From an uncultured Clostridia bacterium (lineage in GTDB: Bacteria; Bacillota; Clostridia; Oscillospirales; Ruminococcaceae), in assembly GCA_944382905.1 (NCBI GenBank), contig CALWNU010000045.1, positions 1 to 64,000 of the forward strand: a stretch of 64,000 bases of DNA. Direction: 5' to 3'. The translations under genes were made by a program, and so were the position numbers. Below are positions 45,188-53,246 of this stretch, in pieces (within the stretch, counting starts at the first letter, position 1; each line of letters begins with the position of its first letter). Below the pieces are notes generated by a model, which searched no databases, was not told the origin of the DNA, and saw nothing but the letters and a program-made list of their open reading frames with translations.

Positions 45188-46050
45188 ACCGGTTGGAAAA
45201 CAGATTTTCCACATGGCGGCAGCGCTTAAACCGGGCGGGCATCACGAACGCGGCGAATGAAGTGGATTTGCTGCTGGAAACCTACTGCGGTATTTCCAAA
45301 ACGATGCGGCTGACCCATCCGGACCTTTTGCTGACAGAGGATCAGATCGGGCAAATTCAGCGGCTGATTGCCCGGCGGGAAGCGGGAGAGCCGCTGCAGT
45401 ATCTGTTGGGATGCTGGTTTTTTTACGGGCGCCGGTTTTGGGTTGGGCCCGGCGTGCTCATTCCGCGGGCCGATACGGAGATTTTGGTGGAACAGGCTTT
45501 GGCGCAGCTGCAGGGGATCCCGTCCCCGCGGGTGGCGGACCTTTGCGCGGGAAGCGGGTGCGTCGGCATCACGGTGGCCTGCGAACGGCCAGATGCGCAG
45601 GTGTTTTTGCTGGAAGTGTCCTCCCAGGCGGCTGCGTACTGCAAAAAAAATAAGGAAGAATGGGCGCCCCGTTGCCAGATGATCCAGGCGGACGTGCTTT
45701 GCACCACCGCCGGGCTGGAAGGGCTAGATGCGGTGCTGGCCAACCCGCCTTATATCCCGACGGGAGATTTGACGCACTTGCAACAAGAGGTACAGTGGGA
45801 GCCGCGCTTGGCGCTGGACGGATCGGAGGACGGCCTGTCGTTTTACCGGCAGATTCCGCTTTTGTGGAACGAAGCGCTCAAGCCGGGCGGATTGCTGGCG
45901 GTCGAGATCGGGTTCGATCAGGCGCAGGCGGTATGCGCGATTTTCCAAAGCTGCGGGTTGGTCCAGGTGCGCACAGTCCAGGATTATGGCGGCAATGACC
46001 GCGTGGTCCTGGGACGGACGCCGGGTCTTGCGCCGGGACAAATCGAATAA
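45184..46050 (+). CDS. prmC: Release factor glutamine methyltransferase
   Basis: 288 residues. Methylates the Gln of the GGQ motif in class 1 release factors, using SAM. N-terminal helical domain (1-85), Rossmann domain with DLCAGSGCVGIT and the catalytic NPPYIPTGDL; RADTEILVEQAL precedes the SAM site. GTG start at 45184 overlaps the DUF1385 stop (GTGA). PrfA, its usual neighbour, is not in view; a terminator follows directly. Confidence 0.95.
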   Translation: MNRLENRFSTWRQRLNRAGITNAANEVDLLLETYCGISKTMRLTHPDLLLTEDQIGQIQRLIARREAGEPLQYLLGCWFFYGRRFWVGPGVLIPRADTEILVEQALAQLQGIPSPRVADLCAGSGCVGITVACERPDAQVFLLEVSSQAAAYCKKNKEEWAPRCQMIQADVLCTTAGLEGLDAVLANPPYIPTGDLTHLQQEVQWEPRLALDGSEDGLSFYRQIPLLWNEALKPGGLLAVEIGFDQAQAVCAIFQSCGLVQVRTVQDYGGNDRVVLGRTPGLAPGQIE

Positions 46051-46065
46051 CGCCATTGGCTGTGC

Positions 46066-46104
46066 AAAAAAATAAGGAAGGGAATCTCCCTTCCTTATTT
46101 TTTT
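46066..46104. terminator. Bidirectional intrinsic terminator
   Basis: 18-bp arms around an ATC loop, A-run and T-run at the ends. It overlaps the last codon and stop of the convergent membrane protein gene (stop at 46095-46097). Confidence 0.9.
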
Positions 46105-46742
46105 AGGTTTTGCGTGTAAAAATCCAGAAAGATGCAGAGAATGGGACCGGCCTTTCCTTTGGAAAAATAGCGCCAGATGGAAAACAAAACCAACAGCGAT
46201 CCGACAAGGCAAACGATGAGGTCCAGCATGGTGTCGTTTACTCCAGTGGTCAGCGCATGCTGCGGGTCGGAATGGAAAATAAAGTTCATGCAATATTCCC
46301 AGATTTCCCAGATAACTCCGATGGTAGCGGCAAAGGAAACGGCAAAATAACCGGAAAAAATGCCGTCGCGAGGCTGGATGCGCCGGTCCGATTTGATCAG
46401 GTAAAAGAAAATGATCCCCAACAGGCCAAAAACCACCCCGGATAGGCAGTGGACCGCTTTGTCATAGAAAGGAATCCTGCCGTATCCCCGGAACGCGATG
46501 CCGACAGTATACGCTAGAAAGCTAAACCCGTTGATACAGACGGAAAGCAGGTGGGACGGCTTAAGACGGAAAACTTTCCAAAACAGGGGAGGAATCAGCA
46601 AGAAAAACGGCGACAACAAGGAAAGACCCATATAGTATGGGGTTGCGTTCAGAAAGCTATCGACAATTCCAGCTGCGCAGGTCAGAAGATAAAAAACGGA
46701 GAATCCTCGGTTGATGGTTTGGTACCGTTTCGTTTTTTCCAT
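46095..46742 (-). CDS. DUF2238-like membrane protein
   Basis: 215 residues with six predicted membrane helices. The segment FYDKAVHCLSGVVFGLLG, the IGVIWEIWEYCMNF motif and VNDTMLDLIVCLVG are typical of the YjdF/DUF2238 group. Conserved His, Glu and Asp inside or near helices suggest a metal or small-molecule site, but the function is unknown. ATG 46742 has AAGGAG at 8 nt. Single gene. Confidence 0.8.
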   Translation of the reverse strand: MEKTKRYQTINRGFSVFYLLTCAAGIVDSFLNATPYYMGLSLLSPFFLLIPPLFWKVFRLKPSHLLSVCINGFSFLAYTVGIAFRGYGRIPFYDKAVHCLSGVVFGLLGIIFFYLIKSDRRIQPRDGIFSGYFAVSFAATIGVIWEIWEYCMNFIFHSDPQHALTTGVNDTMLDLIVCLVGSLLVLFSIWRYFSKGKAGPILCIFLDFYTQNLKK

Positions 46743-46828
46743 AAAAAACTCCTTCCGATAAGGTTGTAGGGAAAGGCGCGTTTTTATTTAGAATATCATA
46801 AATCCAATGAGAATAAAAGACGGGTTCG

Positions 46829-46863
46829 AAAAAAAGAACGCAGGTTTTCCTGCGTTCTTTTTT
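46829..46863 (-). terminator. Terminator of the copper operon
   Basis: AAAGAACGCAGG-TTTT-CCTGCGTTCTTT, with T-run in the minus direction, 12 nt past the csoR stop. Confidence 0.9.
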
Positions 46864-46874
46864 GTGACAGATGG

Positions 46875-47135
46875 CTACAATAATTTTTCGATAATCGACT
46901 CTACTTCCCGCAGTTTTTCCTCGGCAGTCTGCTGGGTGATGGCCTCTTTGACGCAATGTTCCAAATGCGCTTTGAGCACCTCGCCGTTTGCTTTTTTCAA
47001 TACCGACTGCGCCGCCATGATCTGATTAGAGATGTCAATGCAGTAGCGGTCTTCCTCGATCATTTTCAAAATGCCGTCGATCTGCCCGCGGGCTGTTTTC
47101 AGCAGCCGGGATACTTTTTGCTTGTCTGCTACCAT
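46875..47135 (-). CDS. csoR: CsoR-family copper-sensing repressor
   Basis: 86 residues, all-helical DUF156/CsoR fold. The Cu(I) ligands of the C-H-C set are visible: Cys in EEDRYCIDIS, and His and Cys in KAHLEHCVKEAI. Apo-protein represses the operon and copper binding releases DNA. A matching operator lies at 49735-49749. ATG 47135 is one base after the copA stop, with its GAGG site inside the copA end, so it is translated from the same mRNA as copA. CopA-first order makes csoR respond to its own repression. Confidence 0.93.
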   Translation of the reverse strand: MVADKQKVSRLLKTARGQIDGILKMIEEDRYCIDISNQIMAAQSVLKKANGEVLKAHLEHCVKEAITQQTAEEKLREVESIIEKLL

Positions 47136-47136
47136 C

Positions 47137-47343
47137 TTACCGTACCTCTGTTACCGTATAGCCCGCATCGGTCACCGCTTGGATCAGGATGTCATCGGAA
47201 ACATCGCGGGACAAGGTCAGGTATGCGGCCTGATCTTCCAAAGAGACTTCGGCTTGCACCCCGTCAATGGCGTTGAGCGCCTGGGATACCCGTCCGGTGC
47301 AATGGGAACACATCATGCCGTCGATTTTCAGTGTTTTTTTCAT
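47137..47343 (-). CDS. copZ: Internal CopZ-like copper chaperone reading frame
   Basis: In frame with the end of copA, ATG 47343 has AAGGAG at 8 nt and would give exactly 68 residues: one HMA domain (MxCxxC as GMMCSHC), the length of free CopZ. No stop separates it from copA. It may be an independent product by internal initiation, or a relic of a separate copZ whose upstream stop was lost. Whether it is made alone cannot be told from sequence. Confidence 0.45.
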   Translation of the reverse strand: MKKTLKIDGMMCSHCTGRVSQALNAIDGVQAEVSLEDQAAYLTLSRDVSDDILIQAVTDAGYTVTEVR

Positions 47344-49695
47344 ATTCATTTCTCCTTTTTGCTGTATGGTTGTATGGTAGGCTCCTTCCTGAGGATGAGC
47401 CGAATGACTGGATAGAACGTCTGCTTGGGTTCGGTGGGGGTTGAAGAAACGCAGGCGAAGTGCATTGGATACCACACAAACCGAACTGAAGCTCATTGCG
47501 GCGGCCGCCAGCATGGGATCCAGCTTCCACCCCCACAGCGGGAAGAAGACCCCAGCGGCAATCGGGATGCCGATGGTATTGTAGAAAAACGCCCAAAATA
47601 GGTTTTCTTTTACATTGCGGATCACCGACCGGCTCAGGTGGATTGCAGTCACCGCATCCAGCAGGTCGTTTTTCATCAAGACGATGTCGGCGGCTTCCAG
47701 CGCGATATCCGTTCCGGCCCCGATGGCGATGCCCACGTCGGCACGGGCCAGCGCGGGCGCATCATTGATGCCGTCCCCGACCATGGCAACTTTTTTCCCG
47801 CTTTGCTGCAATTGGCGGATTTTCTGTTCTTTTTCCTGCGGCAAAACTTGGGCGATGACGCTGGATACGCCCAGCTGCCGGCCGATGGCGTCAGCCGCCA
47901 GCTGGTTGTCGCCGGTGAGCATGATGACTTCCAGGCCCAACTGCTTCATTTCCGCAATGGCTTGCGCGCTGGTGGGTTTGGCCACGTCCGCCACGGAAAG
48001 AATGCCCAGCAGCGTTTGCTCTTTTGCAAAGAACAAGGGGGTGTTTCCCGCCTTTGCCAATTGGACGGCGGTTTGCTGCATGGCGTCCAGGGATACCTGA
48101 TGCTCCCGCATCAGCCGTTCGTTCCCGGCCAAATACAAGGCCCCGTCCAAAGAGGCGGACAGCCCCAGCCCGGACAACGCCTGAAAATCGGAAACCGGGA
48201 GCAGCGGCAAGCCTTGGTTTTTCGCTTCCTGGACAATCGCTTCCGCCAAGGGGTGTTCGGACAGGCTTTCCAGCGAGGCGGCAATCTGAAGCAGCTGCGT
48301 TTGGGTCACGCCGGACGCCGGATAAAACCCGGTTACCTCCGGATGGCCCTGGGTAATCGTACCGGTTTTATCCAACACGATCGTGTGGACTTTGTGAGCG
48401 GTTTCCAGCGCTTCGGCGGATTTGATGAGAATCCCATTTTCCGCGCCCTTACCGGTGCCAACCATAATCGCTACCGGCGTTGCCAAGCCCAGGGCGCAGG
48501 GGCAGGAGATCACCAGGACGGCAATGCCGATGGAAAGCGCGAACGAAAACGGTTCCCCTACAAGCAGCCAAATCACTGTTGCCAAAACGGCGATGCTAAT
48601 AACAACCGGCACAAAAATCCCTGCCACACGGTCCGCCAGCTTGGAGATGGGCGCTTTGGAGGCGCTGGCCTCTTCCATCAAGGAGATGATCTGCGCCAGG
48701 GTTGTGTCCGATCCGACCTTTGTGGCACGAAACTGAAACGCGCCGGATTTGTTGATGGTAGCTGCTACCACGGTGTCGCCGGCGTTTTTTTCCACCGGGA
48801 TGCTCTCCCCGGTAATGGCGGATTCGTCCACCAAGGAACTACCCGACAGCAGCACGCCGTCCACCGGGATGCTCTGTCCTGGCCGCACGATGACCGTGTC
48901 GCCCACTGCCACCTGTTCTACCGGGATCTGGATTTCTTCTCCGCCGCGCAGCACGGTGGCCGATTGCGGGGCCAGGTTCATCAGGCGGGTAATGGCTTCC
49001 GACGTTTTCCCCTTGGACCGGGTTTCCAGGTATTTGCCCAGGGTAATCAGGGTCAAAATCATGGCGGCGCCTTCAAAATACAAATCCATGGCATACTGCT
49101 GGACGCGGTCCAGATCGCCATGCCCCAGTCCGTAACTCATCTGAAAGATGGCGAAAATACTGTACACAATGGACGCAGAGGACCCAATGGCAACCAGGGA
49201 ATCCATGTTTGGCGCGCCGCGCAGCAGGGTTTGAAAACCGATTTGGAAATAACTGCGATTGAGATAGGCCACCGGCAGGGTGAGCAGCAGCTGGGTCAGG
49301 GCAAAGGGGACGGCGTTTTCCGTCCCGTGGAGAAAGGATGGGATCGGCAACCCCATCATATGCCCCATAGACAGATAGAACAGGGGGATCAAAAAGCAAA
49401 ACGAAAGGATAAGCCGCCGCTTCATCTGGCGGGCGGCGTCTTGGGCCGGCGCCGGCTGGGAGGCCGGCGCCGGGCCGGCTGATTTCTGCGGAAGCGACGC
49501 GCCGTAGCCGCTGTGTTCCACCGCCTGGATGATGGCCTGCGGATTGGTTTTGGATTCGTCATAGACCACCTGCATGCTGTTGGTCAGCAAACTGACCTGG
49601 ACCGACTGGACCCCTTCAGCCTTGGCCACGCATTTTTCCACATGGGCAGAACAAGCGGAGCAGGTCATGCCAGTGACGTCAAATTTTTGTTTCAT
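47137..49695 (-). CDS. copA: Copper-exporting P1B-type ATPase with CopZ-like C-terminal extension
   Basis: 852 residues. N-terminal HMA domain with [14 protein letters not shown]; eight membrane helices; TGES; intramembrane Cu site [36 protein letters not shown]. The core ends with [10 protein letters not shown], where CopA proteins normally stop. A linker of about 30 residues then leads in frame to a second HMA domain with [11 protein letters not shown], which has the size of free CopZ. ATG 49695 fits the HMA start; AAGGAG lies 11-12 nt upstream. The longer frame to 49776 runs through the operator and is not used. Confidence 0.95.
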   Translation of the reverse strand: MKQKFDVTGMTCSACSAHVEKCVAKAEGVQSVQVSLLTNSMQVVYDESKTNPQAIIQAVEHSGYGASLPQKSAGPAPASQPAPAQDAARQMKRRLILSFCFLIPLFYLSMGHMMGLPIPSFLHGTENAVPFALTQLLLTLPVAYLNRSYFQIGFQTLLRGAPNMDSLVAIGSSASIVYSIFAIFQMSYGLGHGDLDRVQQYAMDLYFEGAAMILTLITLGKYLETRSKGKTSEAITRLMNLAPQSATVLRGGEEIQIPVEQVAVGDTVIVRPGQSIPVDGVLLSGSSLVDESAITGESIPVEKNAGDTVVAATINKSGAFQFRATKVGSDTTLAQIISLMEEASASKAPISKLADRVAGIFVPVVISIAVLATVIWLLVGEPFSFALSIGIAVLVISCPCALGLATPVAIMVGTGKGAENGILIKSAEALETAHKVHTIVLDKTGTITQGHPEVTGFYPASGVTQTQLLQIAASLESLSEHPLAEAIVQEAKNQGLPLLPVSDFQALSGLGLSASLDGALYLAGNERLMREHQVSLDAMQQTAVQLAKAGNTPLFFAKEQTLLGILSVADVAKPTSAQAIAEMKQLGLEVIMLTGDNQLAADAIGRQLGVSSVIAQVLPQEKEQKIRQLQQSGKKVAMVGDGINDAPALARADVGIAIGAGTDIALEAADIVLMKNDLLDAVTAIHLSRSVIRNVKENLFWAFFYNTIGIPIAAGVFFPLWGWKLDPMLAAAAMSFSSVCVVSNALRLRFFNPHRTQADVLSSHSAHPQEGAYHTTIQQKGEMNMKKTLKIDGMMCSHCTGRVSQALNAIDGVQAEVSLEDQAAYLTLSRDVSDDILIQAVTDAGYTVTEVR

Positions 49696-49734
49696 CGGAT
49701 GGAATTCTCCTTCCTGCGCGAAAATAAGATACGG

Positions 49735-49749
49735 CACCCCCGTGGGGTG
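49735..49749 (-). promoter_or_regulatory. CsoR operator
   Basis: Inverted repeat CACCCC-CGT-GGGGTG, the G/C-rich type bound by CsoR upstream of copZA in Bacillus. It lies just downstream of the predicted start of copA transcription. Confidence 0.7.
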
Positions 49750-49764
49750 TTTGGATTCGCCTTT

Positions 49765-49792
49765 ATCATACCACATTTTTTTCTCCTGTCAA
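49765..49792 (-). promoter_or_regulatory. SigA-type promoter of copA-csoR
   Basis: On the minus strand TTGACA (49792-49787), 16 nt, TATGAT (49770-49765). Confidence 0.75.
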
Positions 49793-49832
49793 GGGATGGA
49801 AAAACCTGCGAAGGATGTTCCGGCGCCACATT

Positions 49833-50480
49833 TTACGCGAGCAAGCGCCAGAACTGGTCCTCGGCGAAAAACCAAAGCAGGCTGTACATGGCGATGGCCG
49901 GGATTTTTGCCAGCAGCAAAATCAGCAGAAACTTTTTCACCCGCATGTTGGTTAAGCCTGCCAGCATGCAGATCAAATCGTCGGGGAAGGCGGGCAGCAG
50001 CATGGCGATGAGGAAAAAAATCTCAAACTTTTTATCTTTTTGCAGGAACTTTTGGTATTTTTCGTAGGTTTTGGGTTTAGTGACTGCCAGCACAAACGGC
50101 TTGCCGTAAAACCGCCCCAAAAAAAAGCCGATGACGCTGCCCAGGCAAATTCCCGCATAGCTGTATAAAAAACCCGGCAGCGGGCCGAAAAGGACCACAG
50201 ACGCCAGACAGCTGACGCCGCCTGGGATGATGGGGATTACCACCTGAATGACCTGGATCAAAATAAAGACCAGAGGGGCAATCAGACGGGAAGCGGAAAT
50301 AAACTGTTCCAGCCGCTGCTCGCTGGTGAAGATGCCGGCCTGGAAGCCGTATACACCAAACCCCACAGCCAGCAGTAATCCCAGCAAGGTGCCCAGATTG
50401 ATAAAGCGGGACAGAGCTTTATTCTGCCGAAGCTTTTCCGATACTTCTGCGGGTGCAGAAGGATTTTCTTTTTGTTTCAT
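49833..50480 (-). CDS. TVP38/TMEM64-family membrane protein
   Basis: 215 residues, about six hydrophobic segments. VVIPIIPGGVSCLASVVLFGPLPGF and GSVIGFFLGRFYG are the SNARE-associated/DedA-like core, with PAFPDDLICMLAGL later. DedA-type proteins scramble or flip lipids and affect envelope stability; the exact role is unknown. ATG 50480 has TGAGGA at 9 nt; the longer frame to 50540 lacks a site. Convergence is absent: it is upstream of the copper operon on the same strand but separated by its own promoter. Confidence 0.9.
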   Translation of the reverse strand: MKQKENPSAPAEVSEKLRQNKALSRFINLGTLLGLLLAVGFGVYGFQAGIFTSEQRLEQFISASRLIAPLVFILIQVIQVVIPIIPGGVSCLASVVLFGPLPGFLYSYAGICLGSVIGFFLGRFYGKPFVLAVTKPKTYEKYQKFLQKDKKFEIFFLIAMLLPAFPDDLICMLAGLTNMRVKKFLLILLLAKIPAIAMYSLLWFFAEDQFWRLLA

Positions 50481-50651
50481 ATCGCGATTCCTCACAAATT
50501 GACGCAGATCCCTGCGCGGTATCCAACAAAACACCAACATCTCTTTTATATTACAACATCTTTTAGTGGCGCAACAATCCTATTTTATTGCTTTTTTGTC
50601 GAATTTCTGTGTCTTTTTTGAGATTTCTTCCTTTCTTTTCCCTATGGCTTG

Positions 50652-50660
50652 TGCTATACT
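50652..50660 (+). promoter_or_regulatory. Extended -10 promoter of the aminotransferase gene
   Basis: TG-C-TATACT at 50652-50660. The leader to the ATG is about 95 nt and contains TTCTCC-AAAA-GGAGAA (50684-50699) and a TGCCG/CGGCA hairpin (50701-50720). Confidence 0.5.
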
Positions 50661-50762
50661 AAAAAAATAATGCGGGATTGGGGTTCTCCAAAAGGAGAAG
50701 TGCCGATTCTGTTTCCGGCAGTGGAATCGCCTGCTGGAAGTAGGGGATAGGAGGAATGTTGG

Positions 50763-51950
50763 ATGCAATACCGTTTTTCGAAAAAAATAGATTCGCTGCA
50801 GCCCTCTGCGATCCGTGAGATTTTAAAGGCGACGGCGGATCCGGCGGTAATTTCGTTCGCAGCGGGCAACCCTGCGCCGGAAGCGTTTCCGGTGGAAGCG
50901 GTGCAGAAGATCACGGGAGAAATTTTAGAGGAAAACCCAATTTTGGCGCTGCAGTATTCTGTGACGGAGGGGTATCAGCCGTTACGGGATCAGCTGACCC
51001 AGATGGTCAAAGAGCGCTACGGGATCGGCCGAGAATTTGACCAAGTGCTGATTGTGTCCGGCGCGCAGCAGGGCATTTGCCTAAGCGCCCACTGCCTACT
51101 GGATGGCGGAGATAAGGTCATCAGCGAAAATCCCAGCTTTATCGGGTCGCTCAATGCGTTCCGTTCGTTCCGCTCCCAGCTGGTCGGGGTGGAAATGGGG
51201 CCGGATGGGATCGACATTGATGCGCTGGAACAAGCGTTGAAGGACAATCCGAATACTAAGTTTATTTACACCATCCCCAATTTCCAAAACCCCACTGGGA
51301 TTACCATGAGTTTGGAAAAACGCAAGGAAGTCTACCGGCTGGCGTTGCAGTACGGCGCGCTGATTTTGGAGGATAACCCCTACGGCGAGCTGCGGTTTGC
51401 CGGCGAGGATGTGCCGACGATCAAATCCATGGATACGGAAGGGATTGTCATTTATTGCGGCAGCTTTTCGAAAGTATTGTCTCCCGGCCTGCGGGTGGGA
51501 TATGTGGTAGCGCCCAAAGAAATCATTGCCAAGCTGACAGTGGCAAAGCAGTCTGCGGACGTGCATACCACGATTTTGTCCCAGCTCATTTGCAGCCGCT
51601 TTTTAAAAGAGTATGATTTCAACGCCCATATCGCCGGTTTGCGGGATATCTACCGGAAAAAGTCTGCGCTGATGATCCGGGAAATGGATCAAAATTTCAA
51701 CCCAGCGGTCACCCACACCACGCCGGAAGGCGGCCTGTTCCTTTGGTGCACGCTTCCCAAAGGCAGCGATATGTTGGCATTTTGCAAAGCCGCAGTGGAC
51801 CAGCAGGTTGCCGTAGTCCCGGGAAGCGCCTTCCTGACGGATGATCATGGAGTTTCCGAATCGGTTCGCCTGAATTTCTCCACGCCGACGGACGAACAAA
51901 TCGTAGAAGGCATTCACCGGTTGGGAGCATTGACCAAAAAAATGTTTTAA
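50763..51950 (+). CDS. PLP-dependent class I/II aminotransferase
   Basis: 395 residues, fold type I. N-terminal ISFAAGNPAPEAFPVEAVQK; YTIPNFQNPTGITMSLEKRK for the PLP Asn/Asp/Tyr region; CGSFSKVLSPGLRVGYV holds the Schiff-base Lys. It matches the 2-aminoadipate/aromatic aminotransferase group (LysN/MocR-like without the HTH). Substrate is not fixed by sequence. ATG 50763 follows AGGAGG. The trpS gene begins 14 nt after its stop, so the two may be co-transcribed, which suits a link to aromatic amino acids (inference). Confidence 0.92.
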   Translation: MQYRFSKKIDSLQPSAIREILKATADPAVISFAAGNPAPEAFPVEAVQKITGEILEENPILALQYSVTEGYQPLRDQLTQMVKERYGIGREFDQVLIVSGAQQGICLSAHCLLDGGDKVISENPSFIGSLNAFRSFRSQLVGVEMGPDGIDIDALEQALKDNPNTKFIYTIPNFQNPTGITMSLEKRKEVYRLALQYGALILEDNPYGELRFAGEDVPTIKSMDTEGIVIYCGSFSKVLSPGLRVGYVVAPKEIIAKLTVAKQSADVHTTILSQLICSRFLKEYDFNAHIAGLRDIYRKKSALMIREMDQNFNPAVTHTTPEGGLFLWCTLPKGSDMLAFCKAAVDQQVAVVPGSAFLTDDHGVSESVRLNFSTPTDEQIVEGIHRLGALTKKMF

Positions 51951-51964
51951 GAGGGGTGTTATGG

Positions 51965-52975
51965 ATGGAGAACCAAGTCCCAGAACAGAAAAAGATTATT
52001 TTTTCCGGCATTCAGCCCAGCGGGCAGATCACGCTGGGCAACTATCTGGGCGCGGTGCGCAACTGGGTACAGCTGCAGGAAGATTACCGCTGCATTTACA
52101 GTATTGTCAATATGCATGCTATTACCGTTCGGCAGGATCCTGCCCAGCTGCGGCAGCGCACCCTGGAAGCTTATGCGCTGATCCTGGCATGTGGCGTGGA
52201 TCCGGAAAAATCCATTGTTTTTATCCAAAGCCATGTCAAGGAGCATGCGGAGATCAACTGGGTGCTGGCTTGCTATACCCAGTTTGGGGAACTCAACCGC
52301 ATGACCCAGTTCAAAGACAAATCTGCCAAAAATCCGGATAATATTAATGCGGGACTGTTTACTTACCCGGTGTTGATGGCAGGGGATATTCTGCTGTATC
52401 AAACGGATCTGGTGCCGGTAGGGATCGACCAAAAACAGCATTTGGAGTTGGCCAGGGATGTGGCGATCCGTTTTAACGGGCAGCGCGGGAACACTTTTGT
52501 CGTGCCGGATGGGTATATTCCAAAAGAAGGGGCAAAGATCATGTCTTTGCAGGATCCTACCAAGAAGATGAGCAAATCGGATCCCAATCCCAAAGGGTGC
52601 GTGTATATTCTGGATCCGCCGGAAACGATTTTGAAGAAATTCAAAAGCGCCGTGACGGATTCCGAGTCTCAGGTCGCTTACCGGGAAGGGAAGGACGGCA
52701 TCAATAACCTGATGACCATTTACGCCTGCGTGACCGGAAAAGACTATGCCCAGATCGAATCGGAATTCGCCGGCAAAGGATATGGGGAGTTCAAAACCGC
52801 CGTGGGGCAAGCCGTAGCGGATCATCTGGCTCCCATCCGGGAAAAATATACCCAACTGATGGAAGATAAACCGTATCTGGAACGCTGTTACCGCGAAGGA
52901 GCGGAAAAAGCTTCGCGGATTGCCAGCCGCACACTGGAAAAGGTCTACAAGAAAGTCGGGTTTCTCGCAAAATAA
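51965..52975 (+). CDS. trpS: Tryptophan--tRNA ligase
   Basis: 336 residues, class I synthetase. HIGH-type motif PSGQITLGNYLGA near the N-terminus, MAGDILLYQTDLVPVGIDQKQHLEL, and KKMSKSDPN for the KMSKS loop. ATG 51965 has GAGGGG at 8 nt; the GTG at 51956 is inside that site. No T-box is visible between the aminotransferase gene and trpS (only 14 nt). Terminator follows. Confidence 0.96.
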   Translation: MENQVPEQKKIIFSGIQPSGQITLGNYLGAVRNWVQLQEDYRCIYSIVNMHAITVRQDPAQLRQRTLEAYALILACGVDPEKSIVFIQSHVKEHAEINWVLACYTQFGELNRMTQFKDKSAKNPDNINAGLFTYPVLMAGDILLYQTDLVPVGIDQKQHLELARDVAIRFNGQRGNTFVVPDGYIPKEGAKIMSLQDPTKKMSKSDPNPKGCVYILDPPETILKKFKSAVTDSESQVAYREGKDGINNLMTIYACVTGKDYAQIESEFAGKGYGEFKTAVGQAVADHLAPIREKYTQLMEDKPYLERCYREGAEKASRIASRTLEKVYKKVGFLAK

Positions 52976-53005
52976 ACGAATTTTCCAAATGTAAACTGCG
53001 CTATG

Positions 53006-53044
53006 CTCTGCATGCCGAATCCAAACGGCATGCAGAGTTTTTTT
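53006..53044 (+). terminator. Intrinsic terminator of trpS
   Basis: CTCTGCATGCCG / CGGCATGCAGAG 12-bp stem and seven T. Confidence 0.92.
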
Positions 53045-53080
53045 GTTGGAGAAGGGATTTTCTCGGCCGATGAAAAAGCG

Positions 53081-53112
53081 GGGTACTATTTTGGACAAAA
53101 GGGACATATAGT
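53081..53112 (+). promoter_or_regulatory. Candidate SigE-type promoter of spoIVA
   Basis: GGGTACTATT (53081-53090) and CATATAGT (53105-53112), 14 nt apart. They resemble the mother-cell SigE boxes (ATATT-type -35, CATAnAnT-type -10); spoIVA is a SigE gene in Bacillus and Clostridium. Confidence 0.45.
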
Positions 53113-53246
53113 TGTGGTAGCAAAACGCGCAGAGGGGACGGTGTTTTATGGATGGCAGGCGAACTCCGTTTGGCCGGGCCGGCGCCAATCCGTTTTTCAG
53201 AACATAGACCCGCAATCAGCAGCGATCAATAAGGAGGGCTAGATCA

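Noticed and set aside
47638-49482. 614-codon open frame on the + strand opposite copA
   Set aside because: Antisense shadow; the minus strand carries every CopA motif and the + translation is Gln/Gly/Arg-rich without a domain.
51951-51964. T-box riboswitch before trpS
   Set aside because: Only 14 nt separate the genes and no UGGN-type antiterminator is present there; the leader at 50660-50762 lacks T-box landmarks.
53003-53242. 79-codon frame upstream of spoIVA
   Set aside because: It begins inside the trpS terminator, has no family resemblance, and spans the likely spoIVA promoter.
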